From the NCBI GenBank assembly GCA_045653225.1, contig JAZOLP010000182.1:1-24342 (forward strand): 24,342 nucleotides of DNA, read 5' to 3'. Both the position numbers and the translations under genes were made by a program. This document shows positions 17,934 to 24,342 of this stretch, piece by piece. Below the pieces are notes generated by a model that searched no databases, had not been told where the DNA came from, and worked only from the letters and a program-made list of their open reading frames with translations. The stretch comes from UBA1737 sp045653225. Its GTDB lineage: Bacteria > Bacillota_I > Bacilli_A > ML615J-28 > CAG-313. The number at the start of each line of letters is the position of its first letter. Within the stretch, counting starts at the first letter, position 1.

Positions 17934-18617
17934 TTATAATTCATTTTTTACTACTTTTTTTGAATATTCAAATACATTAAAGCATTCAGCATATTGTTTT
18001 TTACAAAGTGCTCCACGACATCTAGCAAGCGATGTATAGTAATCATAATATGCAAAATCTTTACTATTCATTACAAACCAATGTTCGTGTAATGCTTTAC
18101 ACCATAAATCATAACCTTTAGTGATATCTACATAAACATATGGATCAAAATCATGATCATCTTCCCAGTTTTCTGCAAAATAAAGTGAAGCATAATGACG
18201 ACCATATTGTGTCCCAACTACACTTGCAATGAATCTAGCATCTTGAACAATATAGTGAGTGTTATTATGATCTTTATGCATTTGGCTACGCCAATGTGTA
18301 ATAATAATATCCGGTTTTAGTTTAACGATAATTTCCGCTACTTGCATTCTAACTTTTTCATCATTAGGTAGCTCACCATCACAGTATTCAAGAACATATG
18401 CCTCACCATTCATAAGGTTCATAAAGTTCTTAGCTTCTTTGATTTTTTGTTCACGATATTCACTAACAGTTAAATGAGGAGGGTTTCCGCGTTCTCCAGC
18501 AGTTAATGCTAGTGTATAATTTTTTCCACCATCAACCGCATTTGCTGCCATTACACCACCAGCAGTTAAACATGCATCACCAATGTGACCACCGATTGCA
18601 AGAATTGTTTTTGCCAT
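17934..18617 (-). CDS. PIG-L (LmbE-like) family deacetylase with altered catalytic motif
   Basis: The 227-residue protein belongs to the PIG-L family, zinc enzymes that remove N-acetyl groups from GlcNAc-containing compounds. The usual AHPDDE motif is replaced by GGHIGDAC (9-16). H11 and D14 would still serve as metal ligands, and MHKDH (113-117) supplies the third ligand. The first Asp of HPDD, which acts as the general base in MshB-type enzymes, is Gly13 here. TAGERGNP and the overall length fit the family. It may use another base, or bind without hydrolysis. No signal peptide is present. An AAAAGGAG site is built from the last codons of the GNAT gene. It ends the tyrS operon with TAA and a terminator. 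I recall the same GHIGD form in related genes of other Bacillota, from memory only. Confidence 0.85.
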   Translation of the reverse strand: MAKTILAIGGHIGDACLTAGGVMAANAVDGGKNYTLALTAGERGNPPHLTVSEYREQKIKEAKNFMNLMNGEAYVLEYCDGELPNDEKVRMQVAEIIVKLKPDIIITHWRSQMHKDHNNTHYIVQDARFIASVVGTQYGRHYASLYFAENWEDDHDFDPYVYVDITKGYDLWCKALHEHWFVMNSKDFAYYDYYTSLARCRGALCKKQYAECFNVFEYSKKVVKNEL

Positions 18618-18620
18618 AAA

Positions 18621-19598
18621 TTAAATCTCCTTTTCCATTACTGCAAAGCTTTGAATTATTCTAAATCCAAGGCTTAAATATATATATCTAGCAAAGTTAT
18701 GACGCCCTGTAAAGAATGTCATAAAACTAGATCCATGAGTCTTTGAATACTCAGCTAAAGTTGCAAATAAAGCACGTCCCAAACCTTTTCCGCGGACATG
18801 TTTTGAAATAATAATTCCATCAAAATGAGCTCTACCAGATTCTTCAGTATAAAACGCTCCAGTCCATCCATAGATTTTATTATCTTTTACAACCACAGCA
18901 AAAGGTTTTGGATTTTCTAAACTTAAATTATATCTAATAACTCTTTCAAAACCTTCATCTTGAATATCTTCATAGAATTCTTCTAATCCAAAATGTTTAT
19001 CTTTATCATATAAAGTTATTGTGATTCCTTCTTCACTACATTTTGCTAAATCTTCAATAACCCTTTTAGGCATATTAAATTTAGGTAAATCTAAATGGAA
19101 AGCATCTTCTTCATCAATGATATTATATCCATTATTAAGTAAGAAGAAATATAAATCACTATTAACTCTAGGACCAGGTGCTCCATTATGATCATGATTA
19201 TTTGTATTTGGAATATACCAACCCCAGTTTAAAGTACATAGATATCCAAAACATATTTTATTCTTACCACAAGACTTAATATATTTTTCTGCCATCGTTA
19301 ATAATTCTTTTCCAATACCTTTACATCTATAACTTTTATCAACAATAAAAGTAGATACATAACCAGGTTTTGAAGGATTTTCTTTTTCAACATGACGAAC
19401 AAAAGAAGAAATAAATCCTATTACTTTTTCATCATCAATAACTACAAAACATCCATTCGGATCAAACTCTACATGATTAAATAAGTTATTACAAAAATAT
19501 TCAAATGATATTTTTTTATAGAAATCACCGACATTATTGTTATAACATTCAAACATTAATTGTTTTAAATTTTCATTATAACTTATATAATTAATCAT
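18621..19598 (-). CDS. Tandem GNAT-domain N-acetyltransferase
   Basis: The 325-residue protein contains two GNAT folds in series. The first (about 1-165) has the acetyl-CoA loop RCKGIGKELL at 91-100, and the second (about 190-325) has RGKGLGRALF at 269-278; both keep the Arg-x-x-Gly-x-Gly pattern. Between them is a His/Asn/Gly-rich loop (NTNNHDHNGAPGPR, 131-144). The acceptor cannot be told from sequence. Its place beside a deacetylase and a serine hydrolase suggests amino-sugar or peptide modification, which is inference. The ATG overlaps the end of the serine hydrolase gene by eight bases and follows GAGGAG, so translation is coupled. Confidence 0.88.
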   Translation of the reverse strand: MINYISYNENLKQLMFECYNNNVGDFYKKISFEYFCNNLFNHVEFDPNGCFVVIDDEKVIGFISSFVRHVEKENPSKPGYVSTFIVDKSYRCKGIGKELLTMAEKYIKSCGKNKICFGYLCTLNWGWYIPNTNNHDHNGAPGPRVNSDLYFFLLNNGYNIIDEEDAFHLDLPKFNMPKRVIEDLAKCSEEGITITLYDKDKHFGLEEFYEDIQDEGFERVIRYNLSLENPKPFAVVVKDNKIYGWTGAFYTEESGRAHFDGIIISKHVRGKGLGRALFATLAEYSKTHGSSFMTFFTGRHNFARYIYLSLGFRIIQSFAVMEKEI

Positions 19599-20673
19599 TT
19601 TTAAACTCCTCTAAATTAACCATAATGTAGTTTGCTAAACAAGCACGAACATGTAAATGTTTTAAATTATTTCTTGTTGGATGAACTCTATTAGAAAGTA
19701 GAACAAAACCAATTTCATTATCTCTATCAATAAACATATTAGTTCCAGTAAAGCCTGTATGTAAAATTGTATTTTCACTTATAAGTTCACCTGCACTTGA
19801 TGCAGGGTCCTTAGTCTGCCATCCAAGACATCTTGCTTTAGGAAGTGTTTCCACACCAACATATTCTTTTACTTGAACTTTAAATAGTTCATCAATTGTA
19901 ATTTTAGAAAGAATTTTCTTTCCATTATACATACCATTATTTAAAATCATTTGTATAAAATGCGAGCAATCTAAAACAGTTGAAAATAGCCCTGCATGAC
20001 CTGCTACCTTATTCATTGCATAAGCTGTTTCGTCATGAACTTCACCCTTAACATAACCAGTCATTGTTGCATCACTTCTATATTCTGTAGCTGCACAACG
20101 TGATTTATCACTTGGTAAATATCCAGAATCTTTCATTTCTAATGGTTCAAATAAATTTATTCTTGCATATTCATTTAAAGGCATTCCAGATAACATTTCA
20201 ATAATTTTACCTAATAAGATATAATTAATATCCGAATAAACAATCTTAGTTCCTGGTTTAAATAATAATTCTTCAATACTAAATATTTTATCCATTACAT
20301 CTTGTTCAGTTAACTTATCCTTTGGACCATATATTCCTTCTGGAAAACCTGATGTATGAGTTAACAAATTCCAAACAGTAATATTATTAAATTTTAATTC
20401 TTTAAAATATCTTGATACAGGATCAAATATTCTTAAAAGACCTTTTTCTACAAGTTGCATCAAACAAGTAGTTGTACAAACAACTTTTGTTAATGATGCC
20501 ATATCATAAATTGTATCAATACTATTAGGGATTACTTCTGGATATAATTCTTTATTTCCAACAGATCCCATCCATACATTATTTTTAGTTACAACTGCAT
20601 AGTTTGCACCAGGAAATGCACCATCACTGACTGCGTCTAATAGTATTTTTTCTATTCCTTTAATAATTTCCAT
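19591..20673 (-). CDS. Serine hydrolase of the beta-lactamase/CubicO family, YbbE-like
   Basis: The 360-residue protein has the class C beta-lactamase-type active site: SLTK at 60-63 (nucleophile Ser and Lys), YSD at 146-148 in place of YSN, and HTGFTG at 305-310 in place of KTG. The segment EVHDETAYAMNKVAGHAGLF (211-230) resembles YbbE-type proteins, found in Bacillus beside the MurNAc-recycling genes. No signal peptide is present, so an intracellular esterase or amidase role is likelier than penicillin resistance. It starts four bases after the end of the tyrS stop codon, with no recognisable Shine-Dalgarno sequence, so it probably depends on ribosomes finishing tyrS. It overlaps the GNAT gene at its 3' end. 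Confidence 0.88.
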   Translation of the reverse strand: MEIIKGIEKILLDAVSDGAFPGANYAVVTKNNVWMGSVGNKELYPEVIPNSIDTIYDMASLTKVVCTTTCLMQLVEKGLLRIFDPVSRYFKELKFNNITVWNLLTHTSGFPEGIYGPKDKLTEQDVMDKIFSIEELLFKPGTKIVYSDINYILLGKIIEMLSGMPLNEYARINLFEPLEMKDSGYLPSDKSRCAATEYRSDATMTGYVKGEVHDETAYAMNKVAGHAGLFSTVLDCSHFIQMILNNGMYNGKKILSKITIDELFKVQVKEYVGVETLPKARCLGWQTKDPASSAGELISENTILHTGFTGTNMFIDRDNEIGFVLLSNRVHPTRNNLKHLHVRACLANYIMVNLEEFKND

Positions 20674-20677
20674 AATA

Positions 20678-21913
20678 TTATTTTACGTGCTTAATTACGT
20701 AGTAATTTTTCTTTCCTCTTCTAATAATTGTATATTCATCACCAATAGTACATTCATTAGTGATAACAAAATTCATATCTTTTACTTGATTACCATTAAT
20801 AGATACACCGCCACCATTGATGAAATCACGAGCTTCACGTTTAGATGATGCTGCTTTAACAAGTACTAAAGCATCAATTAAACCAACATGTTCACTAACT
20901 TCTACTTGTGGAATACCTTCAAACCCCATTGCAATTTCTTCTTTAGTAAGTTCAGCAACTTTACCACTAAATAATGCAGCAGATAATCTAATTGCTTGTT
21001 CATAGGCATTTTCACCATGAATCATTACTGTCATTTCTTTTGCAAGAGCTTTTTGAGCTTCTCTTAAATGTGGAGCTTCATTGAATGATTTTTCTAACAC
21101 TTCAATTTCTTCTTTACCTAAGAATGTAAATTGTTTTAATTCTTTAATTACATCAGCATCAGGTGTATTTAGCCAGAATTGGTAGAATGCATAAGGCGAA
21201 GTCTTAGTAGGATCTAACCATACAGCACCACTTTCAGATTTACCAAATTTAGTACCATCACTCTTAGTAAATAATGGAGCAGTAAAACCACCAGCCCAAG
21301 CTTCAAAACCATGAAGTTTTCTAATTAACTCTAACCCACTTGTTATATTACCCCATTGGTCTTGACCACCAATTTGCATTTCACAACCTTTAGCTTCGAA
21401 TAAATGTTCAAAGTCTAAAGCTTGAAGAATTTGATATGAGAATTCTGTATAAGAAATACCGCTATCAAGTCTTGATTTAACAGTATCTTTATTAATCATA
21501 TAGTTAACATTAAATAATTTTCCATACTTTCTTAAGAAGCTAATTAAATCTAGTTTAGAAATCCAATCATAGTTATTAACCATATCACAATTAAATAAAG
21601 TTTTAACTTGATTATATAGACATTCTGCGTTATGATCAATTTGTTCTTTAGTTAACATTTTTCTTTCGGCAGTAGGTTTTGGATCTCCAATAAATCCTGT
21701 TGCACCACCAATTAATAAAATTGGATGATGTCCATGTTTTTCAAGTCTTTTTGCAAGAATAAATACAAGTAAATGTCCTACATGTAAACTATCGCCTGTT
21801 GGGTCAGTCCCTAAATAAAATGTAACTTTACCGTTATTTAATTTTTCGATAACTGATTCATCAGTAACACTGTGTACTATTCCTCTCCATTGTAATTCTT
21901 CAAATAAATTCAT
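20678..21913 (-). CDS. tyrS: Tyrosyl-tRNA synthetase
   Basis: This 411-residue class I synthetase charges tRNA-Tyr. The HIGH motif is HVGH at 44-47 after YLGTDPTGDSL, and the KMSKS loop is KFGKS at 222-226, as in bacterial TyrS. YTEFSYQILQALDF (155-168) and GGQDQWGNI (182-190) belong to the tyrosine-binding core. An S4-type RNA-binding domain lies at about 345-411 (SSKREARDFINGGGVSING). Length is normal (about 400-425). The start has AGAGGT about 8 bases upstream. Expression is controlled by the T-box leader directly upstream. It heads a four-gene operon whose other members have no evident link to translation. Confidence 0.97.
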   Translation of the reverse strand: MNLFEELQWRGIVHSVTDESVIEKLNNGKVTFYLGTDPTGDSLHVGHLLVFILAKRLEKHGHHPILLIGGATGFIGDPKPTAERKMLTKEQIDHNAECLYNQVKTLFNCDMVNNYDWISKLDLISFLRKYGKLFNVNYMINKDTVKSRLDSGISYTEFSYQILQALDFEHLFEAKGCEMQIGGQDQWGNITSGLELIRKLHGFEAWAGGFTAPLFTKSDGTKFGKSESGAVWLDPTKTSPYAFYQFWLNTPDADVIKELKQFTFLGKEEIEVLEKSFNEAPHLREAQKALAKEMTVMIHGENAYEQAIRLSAALFSGKVAELTKEEIAMGFEGIPQVEVSEHVGLIDALVLVKAASSKREARDFINGGGVSINGNQVKDMNFVITNECTIGDEYTIIRRGKKNYYVIKHVK

Positions 21914-21948
21914 ATTTTTATACCTCTTTTTCTAATAATTTTCTAAAT

Positions 21949-21990
21949 AAAAAACGCCCTTTAAAAAGCAATCGCTTTTAAAAAGGACGA
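21949..21990 (-). terminator. Intrinsic terminator of the tyrS T-box leader
   Basis: The minus strand carries a long hairpin: CGTCCTTTTTAAAAGC pairs with GCTTTTTAAAGGGCG around a GATT loop, then six T. It lies between the T-box core and tyrS and is the off-state structure, avoided when uncharged tRNA-Tyr holds the antiterminator. Confidence 0.9.
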
Positions 21991-22140
21991 AAAAATCTTT
22001 CCGCGGTACCACCTTTATTCAGGAATTCCTGCACTTTGTTTTTTATAAAGTAGAGTTTTATAAATTCTACATACTGATATAATTCATTAACTTAACTTGA
22101 TATCCTTTCACCAACCGGATATTCTCTAATTACTATTAAG
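21949..22140 (-). promoter_or_regulatory. Tyrosine T-box riboswitch upstream of tyrS
   Basis: The leader contains the invariant T-box AAGGTGGTACCGCGG (minus strand, about 22015-22001). The base after UGG is U, matching the A discriminator of tRNA-Tyr. Upstream lies a Stem I-like region with TATCCGGTTGGTGAAAGGATA, a second hairpin at 22070-22050 (GTAGAATTTATAAAACTCTAC read as two arms), and downstream the terminator. A tyrosine codon UAU occurs in GAATTATATCAG on the 3' side of Stem I and is my tentative specifier; I could not fold the RNA to prove it. Uncharged tRNA-Tyr should switch on tyrS and the three genes after it. This leader accounts for the whole gap between the regulator gene and tyrS. 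Confidence 0.93.
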
Positions 22141-22147
22141 ACAACTA

Positions 22148-23197
22148 CTAATTATTTTTTGTTGATTCTCTCCAAACAACATTATAGTCAACATAGATAT
22201 TTGCATCTATTTCTTCTTCTTCGACTTCATCTTCATCAGTATCATATAAATCCATTAACTTAGTTAATAAATCCATAGCTTTTTCACCTAAATCATAAAT
22301 TGGAGTATCAATACAAGTTAGTTTAGGTCTAGATAATTCAGCATATTTTGTATTTTGGAATCCAATAACTTCAATTTCATCAGGAATATGAATATGAAGA
22401 AGTCTTGCTACATTGATAAACGAAACAGCCATTGAATCTCTTACAACGATTGCAACATCTGGTTTATCTTGTTCTAACAATTCTTTATAAATTGGTTCAT
22501 TTAATTCTGTACGGCCAGGAACATTTTTTATACAAGGTTCTAAACCTGCTTCTTCCATAGCTTTTTTATAACCAGCAACTTTTAAATCATTTACAACATA
22601 CTTACGAATAGTATTTACCATCCATATCTTCTTTTTTCCTCGAGCAATCATTTCTTTAGTCATTTCATATGCAGCTTTGTAATAATCTATTGATACATAA
22701 GGTATTTCAGGATCACTACAAACAATATTAGTAAGTACAACAGGAATACTTGAATTTTTTACAAGTTCAATACTTTCTTCAGTCATTTCATCATTAATAT
22801 ATAATACACCATCAACTACAGAAGCCATTAAAGTAGACCAAAAATCTTTTTCACTTTCAATCACGCCATCTTTTAATTTGTTATTAACGAATAATCTAAC
22901 AAAATATCCACGACGATGTGCACATGCAGCAATACCATCAACTAAACCAGCAATTGAACTACGTGTAAGTTCTGGAACAACAACAGCAACAGTTGTAGAT
23001 TTACTACTAGCAAGACTCTTAGCATTAAGGTTAGGTTTGTATCCTTTTTCTCTAATAATTCTTTCTATTTTTTCACGAGTTTCAGGCTTAACTTTTTCAG
23101 GATGATTAGTAGTTCTAGAAACAGTTGCTAAACTAACACCAGCAGCAATTGCAACTTCCATAATGGTAGCTTGACTTGCACGACGATCTGTTTTCAT
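22148..23197 (-). CDS. LacI-family regulator, probably CcpA-like
   Basis: The N-terminal helix-turn-helix is typical of LacI (TIMEVAIAAGVSLATVSR, then hinge-side NLNAKSLASSKSTTV). A periplasmic-binding-like sensor domain follows (about 58-340), with IGFQNTKYAELSRPKLTCID and C-terminal VVWRESTK, both close in pattern to CcpA. The position near murC and tyrS matches the ccpA neighbourhood in Bacillus, which supports CcpA over a local sugar regulator. CcpA binds cre sites with HPr-Ser-P to control carbon use. An acidic insert (DTDEDEVEEEEID) near residues 318-330 is unusual. Start: GAGGA lies six bases before the ATG at 23197, whereas the ATG at 23203 is too close to it. Length is 349 residues; CcpA is usually about 332. 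The assignment to CcpA is likely, not certain. Confidence 0.85.
   Translation of the reverse strand: MKTDRRASQATIMEVAIAAGVSLATVSRTTNHPEKVKPETREKIERIIREKGYKPNLNAKSLASSKSTTVAVVVPELTRSSIAGLVDGIAACAHRRGYFVRLFVNNKLKDGVIESEKDFWSTLMASVVDGVLYINDEMTEESIELVKNSSIPVVLTNIVCSDPEIPYVSIDYYKAAYEMTKEMIARGKKKIWMVNTIRKYVVNDLKVAGYKKAMEEAGLEPCIKNVPGRTELNEPIYKELLEQDKPDVAIVVRDSMAVSFINVARLLHIHIPDEIEVIGFQNTKYAELSRPKLTCIDTPIYDLGEKAMDLLTKLMDLYDTDEDEVEEEEIDANIYVDYNVVWRESTKNN
22181..22186 (-). promoter_or_regulatory. Possible -10 box for the T-box/tyrS transcript
   Basis: TATAAT on the minus strand lies within the last codons of the regulator gene, about 40 bases before the T-box leader begins. No good -35 box is found 17 bases upstream, so support is weak. 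A promoter somewhere near here is expected because the leader needs its own transcript. Confidence 0.3.
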
Positions 23198-23253
23198 AAA
23201 CATTCCTCGCTTTCCTAAATATTCTATAGTTAAAAATTGCTATAGCTACATAT

Positions 23254-23282
23254 ATTATAGCACTAATAGAAATCCAAATCAA
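23254..23282 (-). promoter_or_regulatory. Sigma-A promoter of the CcpA-like regulator
   Basis: TTGATT (23282-23277) and a perfect TATAAT (23259-23254) are 17 bases apart on the minus strand. The leader to the ATG at 23197 is about 50 bases and contains two CTATAG copies near 23224 and 23239, of unknown meaning. Confidence 0.75.
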
Positions 23283-23313
23283 GCAATATAGCCCAATTTA
23301 TGAAAAGAAAAGC

Positions 23314-24342
23314 CTATATTTTCATTACATTTAAATTATTATTTTTAAACTTTTCTAATAGATCATTACACCTTCCAGCACCAAGAAAAATCCAAACTTC
23401 TTCATTATCTTTTTTTATTAAATTTAATACTGAATCTTCAAAAATATTAAATTTTCTAAAGTATTTATTTATTTTCTTCTGAAGGTTCAATTTATTATTT
23501 TCTCTACTTGAAGTAAACACATCAAGTAAATATACATTATTAAATTTACTCAATGCACTTTTAAATTCTATTTTAAATTTTATTGTTCTTGAATAAGTAT
23601 GACTTTGAAAAATTACATTTAATTTATAATTTGGATATGTTAATCTCAAACTACTATATAACGCATTAATTTCACTTGGATGATGAGCGTAGTCATCAAT
23701 AAGATAAGTGTTACCATATTGATAAGTTGTCATCCTTCTTTTTGGAAGTGTTACACTTTTATAATGATTAATATTTTGATTAGTTAATATACAAGCTGTA
23801 TAAGCAGCAACATAATTGTAAAGATTATGAATTCCTAAAATATTACATTTTAATATTCTACATATTTTATTACCCTTTAATAAAAATATATATCCATTTT
23901 TCGATTGTTTAACAATTTTGATAACAAAATCAGACTCTTTATTAAACCCAAATGTATATATATTTGAATGTTTAATCTTTTTTGATAAACTAACATCTTT
24001 ATTAATTAGAACCATTTTTGATCTATTAGCCATTTTTTGATAACTATTAATTATTTCTTTTTTATTTTTAAAAAAATCTGGATGATCGAAATCCATATTA
24101 AGAATAACTAATAACTCTGGGCTATACGCGTGAAAATGATTTTTGTATTCACAAGCTTCTAAAACGAAGTATTCACTTTCGTTACATCTACCTAATCCAC
24201 AACCAATTATATAAGATAAATTTGCTATATCTTGTAGAAAATAACTAGTACTTGTTTTACCATGAGTTCCACTTACAGCAATCATCTTTTTATCAATGAA
24301 TAAATCAATAAATTCATTATAATAGTAATATTCTAAATCCAA
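23314..24342 (-). CDS. murC: UDP-N-acetylmuramate--L-alanine ligase, 5' end outside window
   Basis: The frame enters from the right edge; 342 residues are visible and the usual N-terminal nucleotide-sugar domain of about 100 residues is missing because of the window edge, not mutation. The ATP-binding loop GTHGKTS is at visible residues 25-31. NMDFDHPDFF (82-91), LGIHNLYNYVAAYTA and DDYAHHPSEI are MurC signatures, and the Mur ligase C-terminal domain ends with FLGAGRCNDLLEKF. MurC adds L-Ala to UDP-MurNAc in cytoplasmic peptidoglycan precursor synthesis. The first visible codon is TTG, most likely an internal Leu. The stop is TAG, with the regulator promoter starting about 30 bases further on. 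The sequence is very rich in Lys, Asn and Ile, fitting a low-G+C genome. Confidence 0.92.
   Translation of the reverse strand: MDLEYYYYNEFIDLFIDKKMIAVSGTHGKTSTSYFLQDIANLSYIIGCGLGRCNESEYFVLEACEYKNHFHAYSPELLVILNMDFDHPDFFKNKKEIINSYQKMANRSKMVLINKDVSLSKKIKHSNIYTFGFNKESDFVIKIVKQSKNGYIFLLKGNKICRILKCNILGIHNLYNYVAAYTACILTNQNINHYKSVTLPKRRMTTYQYGNTYLIDDYAHHPSEINALYSSLRLTYPNYKLNVIFQSHTYSRTIKFKIEFKSALSKFNNVYLLDVFTSSRENNKLNLQKKINKYFRKFNIFEDSVLNLIKKDNEEVWIFLGAGRCNDLLEKFKNNNLNVMKI

Noticed and set aside
19591..20673. Beta-lactamase resistance gene
   Set aside because: There is no signal peptide, and the VHDETA...GHAGLF region fits intracellular YbbE-like hydrolases better.
1..24342. Use of the Mollicute code (TGA as Trp)
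   Set aside because: All long frames are complete with TGG for Trp and no in-frame TGA needed to extend a gene; only the lack of TGA stops is left as a finding.
23314..24342. Truncated MurC pseudogene
   Set aside because: The missing N-terminal domain is explained by the window edge; the visible ATPase and C-terminal motifs are intact.
1..24342. CRISPR arrays, tRNA or rRNA genes, insertion sequences, phage attachment sites
   Set aside because: No regularly spaced repeats, cloverleaf-like sequences, transposase or integrase motifs were seen; coding sequence fills nearly the entire window.

Overview
This is a low-G+C stretch with every confident gene on the minus strand, so transcription runs from position 24342 towards 1. 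It looks like an uncultured, probably host-associated member of the Bacillota, class Bacilli. The support is a tyrosine T-box leader, a CcpA-like LacI regulator, a MurC gene (so a walled cell), strong AGGAGG ribosome-binding sites and sigma-A promoters with 17-bp spacers. The order murC, ccpA-like regulator, tyrS recalls the arrangement in Bacillus, where those genes are neighbours with others between them. No rRNA, tRNA, CRISPR array or insertion sequence was seen. Fifteen stop codons are visible: eight TAA, seven TAG and no TGA.

Layout in transcription order: (1) 24342-23314, murC, cut by the window edge. (2) 23197-22148, the CcpA-like regulator behind its own promoter. (3) 22140-17934, a tyrosine T-box leader, tyrS, then a YbbE-like serine hydrolase, a double-GNAT acetyltransferase and a PIG-L-type deacetylase, closed by a terminator. 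(4) 17844-13391, behind its own promoter: an M19 dipeptidase, a secreted membrane-anchored GHL10 glycosidase and a cytoplasmic GHL10 paralogue, closed by a terminator. (5) 13192 to beyond position 1, behind a promoter carrying a cre-like site: a cytoplasmic GH20 enzyme, a very large solute-binding protein with carbohydrate-binding-like modules, two sugar ABC permeases with unusual N-terminal extensions, a membrane-anchored beta-propeller/TPR protein, a YIP1-family membrane protein and a DUF5696-like protein that leaves the window.

The working picture, which is inference, is a locus for harvesting amino-sugar-rich glycan, plausibly peptidoglycan. The secreted GHL10 enzyme would cut glycan strands outside the cell (E. 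coli DigH is a GHL10 enzyme acting on denuded peptidoglycan). The large binding protein and permeases would import the products. The cytoplasmic GH20, GHL10, deacetylase, serine hydrolase and dipeptidase would finish the breakdown. No ABC ATPase is encoded in the window, so the importer probably borrows a shared MsmX-type ATPase. The most unusual part is the tightly coupled cluster from about 13.2 kb to position 1, where a sugar importer is joined to four large envelope proteins of unclear job.
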